Of a stretch of 64,000 nucleotides of DNA, positions 55,161 to 64,000 are shown in pieces (within the stretch, counting starts at the first letter, position 1; each line of letters begins with the position of its first letter). The notes beneath the pieces were generated by a model. That model was not told the DNA's origin. It worked only from the letters and a program-made list of their open reading frames with translations, and did not search any database. The translations under genes and the position numbers were made by a program. Origin of the DNA: Pseudomonas sp. PIC25. GTDB taxonomy: Bacteria; Pseudomonadota; Gammaproteobacteria; Pseudomonadales; Pseudomonadaceae. The stretch lies in assembly GCF_002286785.1 (NCBI RefSeq), contig NZ_MUJY01000136.1, positions 1 to 64,000 of the forward strand, given 5' to 3'.

Positions 55161-55964
55161 GTGAATCACGATCATCCCACTCTCGTCTCGACCCGCCATC
55201 CCGTCGGGGGCTCCGACCAACCCAATGTCCAGGGCCTGGAACGCATCGCCTCGCTCGTCACTGGCGCTGTGCTGCTGTGCCATGGCTTGCGCAGCAGCGG
55301 ACTGGGCGGCTGGCTGCAAGTCCTGCTGGGCGGGCTGGCCCTCGCACGGGGCACGACAGGGCGTTGTCCGGCCAAGCGGGCACTGACCCCAACGCCGCTG
55401 GAAAGCGAACTGGCGGAAGAAAACCGCTGGAGCAGCGCGAAAACCCTGTCGCGCAGCATCACCATCGACAAGCCACGCACCGAGCTGTATCGCTTCTGGC
55501 GCGACTTCAGCAACCTGGCACGCTTCATGACCTTCATCGAGCGCGTCGAGGTGCTGGCCAGCGATCGCGCCCACTGGGTCGCCCGCCTGCCGATGGGCAA
55601 GACCCTGGAATGGACCACCCGCCTCACGGAGGATCGTCCCGACGAGTTGCTCGCCTGGATGTCCGAACCGGACGCGCCGATCCGCAACCTCGGCTGGGTC
55701 AGCTTCCGCGACGCGCCCCAGGGCAAGGGAACGGAAATCAAGGCGGTGATCGCCTACGAACCGCCCGCCGGCAAGCTGGGCTATGCCCTGGCACAAACGC
55801 TGGAACTGCTACCGACCATGAAGGCCGCCCAGGACCTGCGCCGGCTCAAGCAACTGATGGAAACCGGCGAGATCGCCACCAACAGCACCCGCCCCGCCAC
55901 CGTGCGCCGACCGGTCGAACCCACCCCGACCGTGTTCCATCACGGCTCCACGGGGGTGCACTGA
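55161..55964 (+). CDS. SRPBCC/cyclase-dehydrase family protein
   Basis: The 267-residue protein has a hydrophobic region (about residues 27-65, DUF2892-like) followed by a START/SRPBCC domain (about 95-225) beginning LSRSITIDKPRTELYRFWRD with FMTFIERVEVL. Such domains bind hydrophobic ligands; no ligand is known here. It overlaps the alcohol dehydrogenase start by one base (TGATG), so the two are coupled. In pseudomonads this pair is associated with stationary-phase/stress genes, but I see no promoter proof. Confidence 0.85.
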   Translation: MNHDHPTLVSTRHPVGGSDQPNVQGLERIASLVTGAVLLCHGLRSSGLGGWLQVLLGGLALARGTTGRCPAKRALTPTPLESELAEENRWSSAKTLSRSITIDKPRTELYRFWRDFSNLARFMTFIERVEVLASDRAHWVARLPMGKTLEWTTRLTEDRPDELLAWMSEPDAPIRNLGWVSFRDAPQGKGTEIKAVIAYEPPAGKLGYALAQTLELLPTMKAAQDLRRLKQLMETGEIATNSTRPATVRRPVEPTPTVFHHGSTGVH

Positions 55965-57133
55965 TGCGCGCACTGACCTGGCAAGCCCCCAACCGGCTGA
56001 GCGTCGAAACGCTTCCCGACCCGGGCATCGTCAATCCCAAGGACGCCATCCTCAAGGTGATCATGTCCTCGGTCTGCGGTTCCGACCTGCACTTGCTGGA
56101 TGGCTACGTGCCGACCATGCACCCGGGCGACGTGCTCGGCCACGAATTCCTCGGCGAGGTGGTGGAGACCGGCGCGGCGGTCACCGGCCTGAAGAAGGGC
56201 GACCGGGCAATCGCCATTTCCATCATCGGCTGCGGCGAGTGCGGCTATTGCAGCGAGGGCCATTTCAACTGCTGCGATAACTCCAACCCCAACGGCCAGC
56301 AGACCGAGCTGGCCTACGGCTACAGCTGCGCCGGCATCTTCGGCTACAGCCACGCCTTCGGTGGCTATGCCGGCAGCCACGCGACCTATGTACGCGTGCC
56401 CTATGCCGACGTGAACCTGTTCAAGGTGCCGGACGGGGTGAGCAACGAGCAGGCGGTGTTCGTCTCCGATGCCGCGCCGACCGGCTACTTCGGTGCCGAC
56501 CGGGCGGATATTCAGCGCGGCGACACCGTGGCCGTGTGGGGCTGCGGCGGCGTCGGCCAGATGGCGATCCGCAGCGCCTACCTGCTGGGCGCCGAACGGG
56601 TCATCGCCATCGACCGCTTCGCCGACCGGCTGAGGCTGGCGGAAGAAAAGGCCGGCGCCATCTCCCTGGACTACACCCGCACCGACATACACGAAGCCCT
56701 GCTGGAACTGACCGGTGGACGCGGGCCGGATCGCTGCATCGACTGCGTCGGCATGGAAGCCCACGGCACCGGCATCGAGCAGGTCTACGACAAAGCCAAG
56801 CAGCAGCTACGCCTGCATACCGAGCGCGGCGCGGCACTGCGCCAGGCGATCCGTGCCTGCCGCAAGAACGGGACGGTATCGGTACTCGGGGTCTACGGCG
56901 GCCTGCTGGACAAGTTCCCCATGGGCGCCATCGTCAACAAGGCACTGACCCTGCGCTCCGGCCAGCAGGCGGGGCAGCGCTACGTGCCGCGTCTGTTCGA
57001 GCACATCCAGAAAGGCGAGCTGGACCCGTCCTACCTGCTGACCCACCCGATGGATCTGGAGCAGGGCCCGGAAGGCTATCACCTGTTCAAGCAGAAGGCG
57101 CAGAACTGCATGCGGGCGGTGTTCCTGCCCTGA
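55964..57133 (+). CDS. Zinc-dependent alcohol dehydrogenase (formaldehyde dehydrogenase-like)
   Basis: The 389-residue MDR enzyme starts at ATG 55964. Catalytic zinc ligands are Cys in SSVCGSDLHLLDGY and His-Glu in GHEFLGEV (about 63-70); structural zinc cysteines are in CGECGYCSEGHFNCC (about 93-107). The cofactor loop WGCGGVGQMAIRSAYLLGAE (about 190-209) is followed by Asp (IDRF), indicating NAD. The length and LHTERGAALRQAIRACRK segment are typical of the glutathione-independent formaldehyde dehydrogenase-like group. Substrate unknown. Coupled to the SRPBCC gene; convergent with bioD. Confidence 0.92.
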   Translation: MRALTWQAPNRLSVETLPDPGIVNPKDAILKVIMSSVCGSDLHLLDGYVPTMHPGDVLGHEFLGEVVETGAAVTGLKKGDRAIAISIIGCGECGYCSEGHFNCCDNSNPNGQQTELAYGYSCAGIFGYSHAFGGYAGSHATYVRVPYADVNLFKVPDGVSNEQAVFVSDAAPTGYFGADRADIQRGDTVAVWGCGGVGQMAIRSAYLLGAERVIAIDRFADRLRLAEEKAGAISLDYTRTDIHEALLELTGGRGPDRCIDCVGMEAHGTGIEQVYDKAKQQLRLHTERGAALRQAIRACRKNGTVSVLGVYGGLLDKFPMGAIVNKALTLRSGQQAGQRYVPRLFEHIQKGELDPSYLLTHPMDLEQGPEGYHLFKQKAQNCMRAVFLP

Positions 57134-57140
57134 ACTCGTC

Positions 57141-57824
57141 TCAGCCGAGCAACGGGCGCAGATCGAGATGCGCAGCCACCGCCACCGGCGTAGCCAGACC
57201 GAGACGCGGGACCCGGCCCAGGCAGGGTGCGGGCAGGCGCTCGGCCAGGGTGGAGAGGTTCTCGTCGAGGCGCGAGGTCTGCGGGTCGACGATATTGGCC
57301 ACCCAGCCGACCAGCCGCAGGCCGTCGCGGGCGATGGCCTCGGCGGTGAGCACGGCGTGGTTGATACAACCCAGACGCACCCCGACCACCAGGATCACCG
57401 GCAGGTCGAGGGCAATGGGCAGATCGGACAGGGTGGCCGCTCCCGCCAGCGGCACACGCCAACCACCGGCCCCTTCCACCAGGGTGAAGTCGGCGCCCTT
57501 GGCGAGGATGGCGCGTACCGGTTCGACCAGGGCGGACACGTCCAGCTCCACCCCGACTTCGCGGGCCGCCAGGTGCGGTGCGATAGCCGGCGCAAAAGCC
57601 AAAGGATTCACCTCTTCGTAGCGCAGCGGCACGCTGCATTCGCCGAGCAGGGCCAGGGCATCGTCGTTGCGCAGGCCGTCGGTCGCCATCGCACATCCGG
57701 AGGCCACCGGCTTGGCCGCCGCGGTGGACAGGCCAGCCAGCCGCGCCGCATGCAGCAATCCGGCGGCAATGGTGGTCTTGCCGATTTCCGTGTCGGTGCC
57801 GGTAACGAAAAAAGCCAGACTCAT
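57141..57824 (-). CDS. bioD: Dethiobiotin synthetase
   Basis: This 227-residue ATP-dependent enzyme closes the ureido ring of dethiobiotin from DAPA and CO2. [20 protein letters not shown] contains the P-loop [19 protein letters not shown] binds substrate (Lys38 region) and [11 protein letters not shown] is the conserved glycine loop. The start at 57824 overlaps the bioC stop by four bases. It is the last gene of the bioBFHCD operon. Confidence 0.96.
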   Translation of the reverse strand: MSLAFFVTGTDTEIGKTTIAAGLLHAARLAGLSTAAAKPVASGCAMATDGLRNDDALALLGECSVPLRYEEVNPLAFAPAIAPHLAAREVGVELDVSALVEPVRAILAKGADFTLVEGAGGWRVPLAGAATLSDLPIALDLPVILVVGVRLGCINHAVLTAEAIARDGLRLVGWVANIVDPQTSRLDENLSTLAERLPAPCLGRVPRLGLATPVAVAAHLDLRPLLG

Positions 57825-58603
57825 TTCTGTAGCACTCCGTAGACCACCTGATAGGTGGCCGGCAGTCCCTCGGGCTGGCGGAAGCGCTCGTAGGCGTCGA
57901 TCAGGGCGAGGATGCGCGCCCGTCCGGTCAGGCCGCCGGGACGCCCGGGGTTGAGGTTGTGCGCGCCCAAGGCCTTGAGTTCGTGGGTCAGGCTGCGCAG
58001 GTCGGGAAAATGCAGCGTTTCCGGCCGCCGCGCCAACCCGAGCAGGCGCAGCCCGCTGTCTTCGGCGAGCTGCCGGTAATCCTCGAAGCGACGGAAGCGG
58101 TTCACATGGACGAACCCGTCCACCGCCTGCCAACTGTCGCGCAGCTCCTGCAAGGTGCCGACGCAGAGGCTGCTGAAGGCGAACGCGCCGCCTGGCCGCA
58201 GCACCCGGCGTGCTTCGCCGAGCACGGCAGCGAAATCGGCGCACCACTGCACCGCCAGGCTGGAAAAGATCAAGTCCAGCGATGCCTCACGCAACGGCAG
58301 GCGTTCGGCATCGCCCGCGACGAAACGCCGGGCTCCGCCCAGCGGGCGTGCATGACGCAGCATGCCCTCGGCGATATCCAGGGCGATGCCCTCCGCCGCG
58401 GGGAATCGTTCGGCCAGGGCCCGCGAGAAATGTCCGGTGCCGCTGCCCAGGTCCAGCCAGCGCTCGGGAGCGAAGCCTTCCGGCAGTCGATCCAGCAGCG
58501 CGCTCCCCACCGCGCGCTGGAGGGCGGCCACGCTGTCGTAGCTGGCCGCCGCCCGCGAGAAAGACGCAGCCACCTGGCGCTTGTCCGGCAGACCGTCAGT
58601 CAT
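57821..58603 (-). CDS. bioC: Malonyl-ACP O-methyltransferase
   Basis: The 260-residue SAM methyltransferase primes pimelate synthesis by methylating malonyl-ACP. The start [20 protein letters not shown] is typical of BioC, motif I is [14 protein letters not shown] (about 51-64), and [15 protein letters not shown] (about 108-122) is the BioC signature. It overlaps bioH by eight bases and bioD by four. Confidence 0.95.
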   Translation of the reverse strand: MTDGLPDKRQVAASFSRAAASYDSVAALQRAVGSALLDRLPEGFAPERWLDLGSGTGHFSRALAERFPAAEGIALDIAEGMLRHARPLGGARRFVAGDAERLPLREASLDLIFSSLAVQWCADFAAVLGEARRVLRPGGAFAFSSLCVGTLQELRDSWQAVDGFVHVNRFRRFEDYRQLAEDSGLRLLGLARRPETLHFPDLRSLTHELKALGAHNLNPGRPGGLTGRARILALIDAYERFRQPEGLPATYQVVYGVLQK

Positions 58604-59327
58604 CGCCCGCCTCGTGCAGGAAAACCTGGATCGACGCCGCCACTTCGTGGGGCCGCTCCAGAGGGAACGCATGACTGGCACTTTCGATCAGCCCGATCTC
58701 GACGTCACCCAGCAGCGCCAGCAGAGCGCTGGCGGACTCGGCTGGAACCAGGGCATCGGCGCTGCCGAACAAGTGCAGTTGCGGCCCCCGGAATGCCTGA
58801 AGAGCCGGGCGGGTATCCAGGGTGGCGAGCAGATCGAGCCCCGCCAGCAGAACGTCCGACGAGACGCTCGGCACCTCGAGTACCAGTTGCCGGGCCAGCG
58901 CGCGGGCTTCTTCCGCCCCCTGGCTGCACAACAGGCCGAAGCGCTTGAGCGTCGTGCCGGCATCGGTCGCGCAACCGGCGCGGAACGCCGTGAAGGTGTC
59001 TTTCGCCATCGCACTCGGCCAGTCGGGCCGGGCGACGAAGCAGGCATTGCTGGCCAGGGACAGCAGACCGCAGCAGCGTTCCCCGCGCCGCGCCGCCAGC
59101 TCGGCGGCGAGCATGCCGCCCAGTGACCAGCCACCGAGCCAGCAATCCATTGGCAGACTCGCATCCAGTTCGTCGAGCCAGTCCTGCGGATCGCCGCTAT
59201 CCAGCAGCGGCAGGGGTTCGATATCCACCTTGAGCCCCGGATCGAGCCCCCGCAGTGCAGCAGCCAGCGGCTCCAGCGGCGCGCAGCCCAGCGCCCAGCC
59301 CGGCAACAGGATCAGCCGGTCACGCAT
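58596..59327 (-). CDS. bioH: Pimeloyl-ACP methyl ester carboxylesterase
   Basis: The 243-residue alpha/beta hydrolase removes the methyl group once pimeloyl-ACP is formed. The nucleophile elbow GWSLGG has Ser at about 69; the Asp is in [10 protein letters not shown] and the His in [10 protein letters not shown]. Start [14 protein letters not shown]. It overlaps bioF by eight bases. In pseudomonads BioH is in the bio operon, unlike E. coli. Confidence 0.95.
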   Translation of the reverse strand: MRDRLILLPGWALGCAPLEPLAAALRGLDPGLKVDIEPLPLLDSGDPQDWLDELDASLPMDCWLGGWSLGGMLAAELAARRGERCCGLLSLASNACFVARPDWPSAMAKDTFTAFRAGCATDAGTTLKRFGLLCSQGAEEARALARQLVLEVPSVSSDVLLAGLDLLATLDTRPALQAFRGPQLHLFGSADALVPAESASALLALLGDVEIGLIESASHAFPLERPHEVAASIQVFLHEAGDD

Positions 59328-60486
59328 CGCACACCTCCGGCCAGCAGGCGGCCAGGGCTTCGAGCAGGCGCTCCAACTGCGCCTCGCTGTGAGCGGCGGA
59401 CAACGTCACGCGCAGGCGCGCGCTGCCGGCCGGTACGGTGGGTGGGCGGATGGCGCCGACCAGGATGCCGCGCCCCTTGAGCAGCGCGGACAGCTTCATG
59501 GCCCGCTCGCTGTCGCCGATCAGGATCGGCTGGATCGGAGTCGGGCTGTCCATCAGGGTCAGGCCGATCGCTTCGGCGCCTTCGCGGAAGCGGGCGATCA
59601 AGCGCGCCAGATGCTCACGGCGCCAGCCTTCGCTGCGCAGCAGTTCCAGGCTCTTGAGGGTGGCACAGGCCACCGCCGGCGGCTGGCTGGTGGTGTAGAT
59701 GTAGGGGCGGGCGAACTGAATCAACGTCTCGATCAGCTCTTCGCTGCCGGCCACGAAGGCCCCGGCGGTGCCGAACGCCTTGCCCAAGGTGCCGACCAGT
59801 ACCTGCACGTCATCCAGCCCCAGACCGAACTGCTCGACGATGCCGCCGCCATTCGCGCCCAGGGGGCCGAAGCCATGGGCATCGTCCACCATCACCCAGG
59901 CGCCCCTGGCTTTCGCCGCGGCGCAGAGGTCCGGCAGGTCGGCCAGGTCGCCATCCATGCTGAACACCCCGTCAGTCACCACCAGGGTACTGCCGGTGGC
60001 TTTTTCCAGACGACTGGCAAGGCTCGCAGCATCGTTATGCAGATAGCGCGAGAAGCGCGCCCCGGAGAGCAGGCCAGCGTCCAACAGCGAGGCGTGGTTG
60101 AGACGGTCCTCCAGCACCGTATCGCCCTGCCCCACCAGCGCCGTGACGGCGGCGAGATTGGCCATGTAGCCGGTGGAGAACAGCAACGCCCGGGGTCGTC
60201 CGGTGAATTCGGCGAGGGCTTCCTCCAGCGCGTGATGCGGGCCGCTGTGGCCGATCACCAGATGCGAAGCGCCGCCGCCGACACCCCATTGCTCGGCGCC
60301 GCGCTGCAAGGCGCGAATGACCTCGGGGTGGTTGGCCAACCCCAGGTAATCGTTGGAACAGAAGGCCAGCAGCGGCTGCCCGTCGACCACCACCTCGGGG
60401 CCCTGGGGGCTGTCGAGCAGCGGACGCTGGCGATAGAGATGGGCCGCGCGGCGTTCGGCGAGGCGGGATTGCAGATCGAAGCACAT
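59320..60486 (-). CDS. bioF: 8-Amino-7-oxononanoate synthase
   Basis: The 388-residue PLP enzyme condenses pimeloyl-ACP with alanine. The start is the ATG at 60486 ([20 protein letters not shown]). [20 protein letters not shown], the PLP-binding [10 protein letters not shown] (about 204-213) and the catalytic lysine in VGTLGKAFG (about 233-241) are all present. It is separated from bioB by 113 bases that contain a REP pair. Confidence 0.96.
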   Translation of the reverse strand: MCFDLQSRLAERRAAHLYRQRPLLDSPQGPEVVVDGQPLLAFCSNDYLGLANHPEVIRALQRGAEQWGVGGGASHLVIGHSGPHHALEEALAEFTGRPRALLFSTGYMANLAAVTALVGQGDTVLEDRLNHASLLDAGLLSGARFSRYLHNDAASLASRLEKATGSTLVVTDGVFSMDGDLADLPDLCAAAKARGAWVMVDDAHGFGPLGANGGGIVEQFGLGLDDVQVLVGTLGKAFGTAGAFVAGSEELIETLIQFARPYIYTTSQPPAVACATLKSLELLRSEGWRREHLARLIARFREGAEAIGLTLMDSPTPIQPILIGDSERAMKLSALLKGRGILVGAIRPPTVPAGSARLRVTLSAAHSEAQLERLLEALAACWPEVCDA

Positions 60487-60536
60487 AAAGACTCGCAACT
60501 CCCTGAAGCGGCAGGGCTGGCAGTAGAGCGCATGCG

Positions 60537-60599
60537 GTAGGGGCGAATTCATTCGCCCAAGGGAGTCAGGCCCAGGCGAATGAATTCGCCCCTACAGGT
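60537..60599. repeat. Family A REP pair inside the bio operon
   Basis: GTAGGGGCGAATTCATTCGC and its inverted copy GGCGAATGAATTCGCCCCTA with CAGGTT sit between bioB and bioF and touch the bioB stop codon. Such a pair can stabilise upstream mRNA or partly terminate, altering the bioB to bioF ratio. Confidence 0.9.
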
Positions 60600-61661
60600 T
60601 CAGGCGGAAGCGGCGTTGTAGAACAGCTCGCTGTTCTTCTGCTCGGCCAGGGCTTGCTCGATGGCCGCCTGGTGCACTTCGTCGGCGTGTTCTTCGCGCT
60701 CTTCCGGCTTGATGCCGAGGCGGGCGAACAGGGCCATGTCCTTGTCCGCCTGGGGGTTGGCGGTGGTCAGCAGCTTCTCGCCGTAGAAAATCGAGTTGGC
60801 GCCGGCGAAGAACGCCAGGGCCTGCATCTGCTCGTTCATCTGTTCGCGGCCGGCGGACAGGCGCACGTGGGATTTCGGCATCATGATCCGCGCCACGGCC
60901 AGGGTGCGGATGAAATCGAACGGATCGACGTCCTTCTCCTGTTCCAGCGGCGTGCCCTTGACCTTCACCAGCATGTTGATCGGCACCGACTCCGGGTGCT
61001 CCGGCAGGTTGGCGAGCTGGATCAGCAGGCCCGCGCGGTCATCCAGCGACTCGCCCATGCCGAGGATGCCGCCGGAGCAGATTTTCATCCCCGCCTCGCG
61101 CACATAGGCCAGGGTTTGCAGGCGCTCGCTGTAGGTGCGGGTGGTGATGATGTTGCCGTAGAACTCCGGCGAGGTATCGAGGTTGTGGTTGTAGTAGTCG
61201 AGGCCGGCCTCGGCCAGCGCGCGGGTCTGCTCCTGGTCGAGCTTGCCCAGGGTCATGCAGGTTTCCAGGCCCATGGCTTTCACGCCTTTGACCATCTGCA
61301 ACACGTAGGGCATGTCCTTGGCGGACGGGTGCTTCCAGGCGGCGCCCATGCAGAAGCGGGTGGAGCCGATGGCCTTGGCTTCGGCGGCGGCCTTGAGGAC
61401 CTTCTCCACCTCCATCAGCTTCTCTTTCTCCAACCCGGTGTTGTAATGGCCGGACTGCGGGCAGTACTTGCAGTCCTCCGGGCAGGCGCCGGTCTTGATC
61501 GACAGCAGGGTCGAGACCTGTACGCGGTTCGGGTCGAAGTGGGCGCGGTGCACCGTCTGGGCCTGGAACAGCAGGTCGTTGAAGGGCTGTTCGAACAGGG
61601 CCTTGACCTCGGCGAGGGTCCAATCGTGACGCAGTTCGGAAGCGGCGGCGGTGGCGCTCAT
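60600..61661 (-). CDS. bioB: Biotin synthase
   Basis: The 353-residue radical SAM enzyme inserts sulphur into dethiobiotin. The [4Fe-4S] motif [11 protein letters not shown] (C-x3-C-x2-C, about 63-73) follows [17 protein letters not shown] and the [2Fe-2S] ligands (C in RFCMGAAW, C in TCMTLGK, C in [11 protein letters not shown], and R in RLSAGREQM) are present. Start [14 protein letters not shown] at 61661 with AAGGAAT upstream. Divergent from comF, with a strong promoter between. Confidence 0.97.
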   Translation of the reverse strand: MSATAAASELRHDWTLAEVKALFEQPFNDLLFQAQTVHRAHFDPNRVQVSTLLSIKTGACPEDCKYCPQSGHYNTGLEKEKLMEVEKVLKAAAEAKAIGSTRFCMGAAWKHPSAKDMPYVLQMVKGVKAMGLETCMTLGKLDQEQTRALAEAGLDYYNHNLDTSPEFYGNIITTRTYSERLQTLAYVREAGMKICSGGILGMGESLDDRAGLLIQLANLPEHPESVPINMLVKVKGTPLEQEKDVDPFDFIRTLAVARIMMPKSHVRLSAGREQMNEQMQALAFFAGANSIFYGEKLLTTANPQADKDMALFARLGIKPEEREEHADEVHQAAIEQALAEQKNSELFYNAASA

Positions 61662-61723
61662 CGATGATTCCTTATGGGTGGCAAGCGCCTGTACAGTGGC
61701 AGGCGCGACACGGATGTCCGGCA

Positions 61724-61751
61724 TATTTAGGGAAGCCCTATGCGCTGTCAA
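61724..61751 (-). promoter_or_regulatory. Sigma-70 promoter of the bio operon
   Basis: On the - strand TTGACA (61751-61746) and TAAATA (61729-61724) are spaced by 16 bases, about 63 bases before the bioB ATG. It overlaps the first codons of divergent comF. I found no inward-facing BirA palindrome; a GTTTA/TAAAC pair at about 61771-61793 has the opposite orientation. Confidence 0.7.
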
Positions 61752-62477
61752 CCAGAGAGCAAGCGCCAGGTTTACATCTGGACAAAAAATAAACAATTCT
61801 GCCTGTTATGCGACGAGCCGGCCGACGAACATCTGCCGCTCTGCACGGGCTGCGAAGCCGACCTGCCCTGGCTCGGCGCACACTGCAGCCTCTGCGCCCT
61901 ACCCCTGCACGGGGTCGGGCTGGTCTGCGGCGAATGCCTGAAGCATCCGCCCAGCTTCAACCGGGTCGAAGTGCCTTGGCGCTACGCTTTTCCGGTGGAC
62001 AGTCTGGTCACCCGCTTCAAGCATCAGGCGAAGTGGCCGTTGGGACGTCTGCTCGCCGGGCTCCTGTCACATCATCTGCAACACGCCTTCGCGGAGGGCC
62101 TGCCGCGACCGGCTGCCCTGCTGCCGGTTCCGCTGGCCAGCAAGCGCCTGCGCCGGCGCGGCTTCAACCAGGCGGCGATGCTCGCCCGCTGGCTCGGCCG
62201 CAGCCTGGAACTACCGGTGGACGAACGCACCTTACTGCGCCCACATGACACGCCGGCACAACAGGAGCTGGATGCCGCGGCCCGTCGACGCAATCTGCGC
62301 AAGGCGTTTGCCCTGGCACCCGATGCCGACATCGCGGGGCGCCATCTGGCGTTGGTCGACGATGTGCTGACCACCGGCGCCACCGCCGAAGCCCTGGCGC
62401 GCCTGCTGAAGAAGGCCGGCGCGGCGCGAGTGGATGTCTATTGCCTGGCGCGTACGCCTCGGCCGGGAGACACCTGA
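61740..62477 (+). CDS. comF: ComF family phosphoribosyltransferase-like protein
   Basis: The 245-residue protein has an N-terminal zinc finger ([30 protein letters not shown]; about 21-67) and a PRTase domain with [17 protein letters not shown] (about 131-147) and PRPP loop [13 protein letters not shown] (about 203-215). ComF proteins are needed for DNA uptake or processing in several bacteria. In Pseudomonas it lies beside bioB. The start at 61740 is kept because the downstream sequence (VYIWTKNKQ) matches the usual N-terminus. Confidence 0.92.
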   Translation: MRCQPESKRQVYIWTKNKQFCLLCDEPADEHLPLCTGCEADLPWLGAHCSLCALPLHGVGLVCGECLKHPPSFNRVEVPWRYAFPVDSLVTRFKHQAKWPLGRLLAGLLSHHLQHAFAEGLPRPAALLPVPLASKRLRRRGFNQAAMLARWLGRSLELPVDERTLLRPHDTPAQQELDAAARRRNLRKAFALAPDADIAGRHLALVDDVLTTGATAEALARLLKKAGAARVDVYCLARTPRPGDT

Positions 62478-62540
62478 GACTGCGGCGTTTCGCCCCGCTG
62501 CGCTGGCTTGACTTCGCAGTCGGCCTCTCGCAGCATCAGC

Positions 62541-62564
62541 CGCTATATACAAAACCATATAGCG
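62541..62564 (+). promoter_or_regulatory. ModE operator upstream of modE
   Basis: CGCTATAT-N8-ATATAGCG is a perfect palindrome of the ModE type (CGnTATAT-N6-8-ATATAnCG). It ends six bases before the modE ATG, covering the ribosome binding region, so it should mediate autoregulation by molybdate-bound ModE. Confidence 0.9.
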
Positions 62565-62570
62565 ATTTCG

Positions 62571-63335
62571 ATGAGCACGCTGTCCTCTCTCGCCCAACAC
62601 GTCGTACGCCGTCCGCAGCGCATCGCCCTGTTGCAGCAGATCGCCGAGCAAGGCTCGATCACCCGCGCCGCCAAGGCCGCGGGGCTGAGCTACAAGGCGG
62701 CCTGGGACGCCATCGACGAGTTGAACAACCTGGCCGGCACGCCGCTGGTGGAGCGCAGCGTCGGCGGCCGTGGCGGCGGCGGCGCGCGGCTGTCCGCCGA
62801 TGGGCTGCGCTTGCTGGCGCTCTATCAGCGCTTGGAGAGCCTCCAGGCGCAGGTGCTGCAAGCCGCCGAGGACAGCGCCGACCTCGACCTGCTCGGCCGC
62901 CTGATGCTGCGCACCAGCGCCCGCAACCAGTTGCACGGCCGCGTCGTGGCGATCGAGCCGCACGGCCGTCATGACCGCATCGAGATCGCCCTGAGCGGTG
63001 CCCTGCACATCGCCGCGCTGATCACCCGCGACAGCACGGAACGCCTGGAACTGGCCGTCGGCAGCAGCGTATTCGCACTGATCAAGGCCGGTTGGCTGCA
63101 CGTGCTGGCCCCCGATGAGACCGGCGAGACCGACCACAACCGCCTCCTCGGCCACATCGACGCCATCCTGCCGGCCGACGAAGGTCCCAGCGAAGTCCGG
63201 ATCGCCCTGCCCAGCGGCCAGACGCTCTGTGCCCTGGCAGACCCGGATCGCCTGCACCACCGCCATCTCGTCGAGGGCTCACCCGTGCAAGTGCAGTTCT
63301 CTCCCGAGCAGGCCTTGCTCGGCACCCCACTCTGA
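62571..63335 (+). CDS. modE: Molybdate-responsive regulator ModE
   Basis: The 254-residue regulator has a LysR-like winged helix (about 10-100; GSITRAAKAAGLSYKAAWDA is the recognition region) and two MOP/TOBE domains (about 118-180 and 190-250; RTSARNQLHGRVVAIEPHG is typical) that bind molybdate. Start at ATG 62571, directly behind the operator. Followed 13 bases later by modA, so it is the first gene of a modE-modABC operon. Confidence 0.95.
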   Translation: MSTLSSLAQHVVRRPQRIALLQQIAEQGSITRAAKAAGLSYKAAWDAIDELNNLAGTPLVERSVGGRGGGGARLSADGLRLLALYQRLESLQAQVLQAAEDSADLDLLGRLMLRTSARNQLHGRVVAIEPHGRHDRIEIALSGALHIAALITRDSTERLELAVGSSVFALIKAGWLHVLAPDETGETDHNRLLGHIDAILPADEGPSEVRIALPSGQTLCALADPDRLHHRHLVEGSPVQVQFSPEQALLGTPL

Positions 63336-63348
63336 CTAGGAATCCCTC

Positions 63349-64000
63349 ATGCATCTGCGCATTCCCGCCTTCGCCCTGCTGAGCCTGCTGACCCTGCCTG
63401 CCGCCCAGGCTGCCGAGCAGATTCGCATTGCCGTCGCGGCCAACCTGCTGCCAGTGATGGAGCAGATCGCCCACCGCTACCAGCAGGAGACCGGCGTCGC
63501 CGTGCAGCTCGCCGGAGGCTCTTCCGGCGCCTTCTTCGAGCAGATTCGCCGGGGCGCGCCGTTCGACCTGTTCTATTCGGCCGATGCCGAACGCCCCGAG
63601 CAGCTCGCCGCCAGCGGCAAGGGTGAAGCCGCCAGGCCCTATGCCTGTGGCCGTCTGGCCTTGTGGACGCCCGCCAGCACACCGGCTCTCGACGCACTCC
63701 CGGCCGGCAAGATCGCCATCGCCCAGCCCAACACCGCGCCCTACGGCAAAGCCGCCCTACAAGCGCTGGAACGCAGCGGCCAACTGGCCAAGGTGCAACC
63801 GCGCCTGGTCTACGCCCAGGATATCGGCCAGGCCTACCAGTTCGTCTCCAGCGCCAATGCCGGCGCCGGTTTCGTCGCCCTCAGCCAACTCACGGCCGGC
63901 AAGGTACCCGCCAACCAGTACTGGCAGGTGAATGCCGCGCTGTACGACCCGCTGGTGCAGAAGCGCGTAATTCTCGCCAGGACGGAGCGCCGCGCCGTCG
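63349..64000 (+). CDS. modA: Molybdate-binding periplasmic protein ModA, 3' partial
   Basis: At least 217 residues are visible before the window ends. A Sec signal peptide (MHLRIPAFALLSLLTLPAAQ) is followed by RIAVAANLLPVMEQI and LAGGSSGAFFEQIRRGAPFD, which bind the oxyanion. TAPYGKAALQALE (about 124-136) is conserved in ModA. It delivers molybdate to the ModBC ABC importer, which should follow outside the window. Confidence 0.96.
   Translation, partial: MHLRIPAFALLSLLTLPAAQAAEQIRIAVAANLLPVMEQIAHRYQQETGVAVQLAGGSSGAFFEQIRRGAPFDLFYSADAERPEQLAASGKGEAARPYACGRLALWTPASTPALDALPAGKIAIAQPNTAPYGKAALQALERSGQLAKVQPRLVYAQDIGQAYQFVSSANAGAGFVALSQLTAGKVPANQYWQVNAALYDPLVQKRVILARTERRAV

Noticed and set aside
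61771-61793. Candidate BirA operator upstream of bioB
   Set aside because: The GTTTA and TAAAC halves face the wrong way for the known TTGTAAACC-N-GGTTTACAA operator, and the bases lie in conserved comF coding sequence.

Overview
The window is GC-rich chromosomal DNA from a Pseudomonas close to the P. aeruginosa / P. nitroreducens / P. citronellolis lineages. The assignment rests on gene content and order: bioB-F-H-C-D beside comF, fimU-pilVWXY1E, ahpC-ahpF, paralogous 600-residue acyl-CoA dehydrogenases, a GacA-box Rsm RNA and two pseudomonad REP families. No rRNA operon, intact tRNA or CRISPR array was seen.

Region 1 (1-10.2 kb) is an accessory secretion module on the + strand. Four translationally coupled phage-baseplate-like genes (the first cut by the window edge) precede a complete VgrG, a DUF4123 adaptor/chaperone, a 936-residue MIX-type T6SS effector and a membrane DUF6708-type putative immunity protein, closed by a terminator. 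It ends at a 3' fragment of a tRNA-Ile2(CAU)-like gene (10170-10216), which looks like the distal attachment site of an integrated element.

Region 2 (10.2-15.05 kb) is a second small island: a frameshifted class II Fic protein with tandem palindromic operators, a MITE-like element, a NERD/zinc-finger protein, a remnant of a DNA methyltransferase C-terminus, and a HipA-like kinase/DUF3037 pair. A diverged copy of the tRNA-flanking terminator at 15010-15042 marks its far end, so two elements may have stacked at one tRNA.

Region 3 (15.06-36 kb) is mainly core: an Mla-type lipid ABC importer with STAS permease, ATPase, MCE protein and lipoprotein; a Pmp3 protein; a sigma-54 regulator next to a GntP permease and CoA-transferase, with a -24/-12 promoter and upstream activator repeats between them; then redox and regulatory genes (FMN reductase, nitronate monooxygenase, three LysR regulators, NADP oxidoreductase, alpha carbonic anhydrase, MFS pump, DkgB, ABM monooxygenase), a large orphan gene and a decayed SDR gene.

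Region 4 (35.9-43.1 kb) is the minor pilin/PilY1 operon on the - strand, preceded by an RsmY-like sRNA with GacA box and seven GGA motifs. Region 5 (43.2-54 kb) holds endonuclease I, three paralogous FadE-type dehydrogenases (one behind tandem PsrA-like boxes), ahpC-ahpF behind an OxyR-geometry site, and a membrane GGDEF protein. Region 6 (54-64 kb) carries a SprA-like protein, an SRPBCC protein with a zinc alcohol dehydrogenase, the biotin operon divergent from comF, and modE-modA with a perfect ModE palindrome; modA runs off the window.
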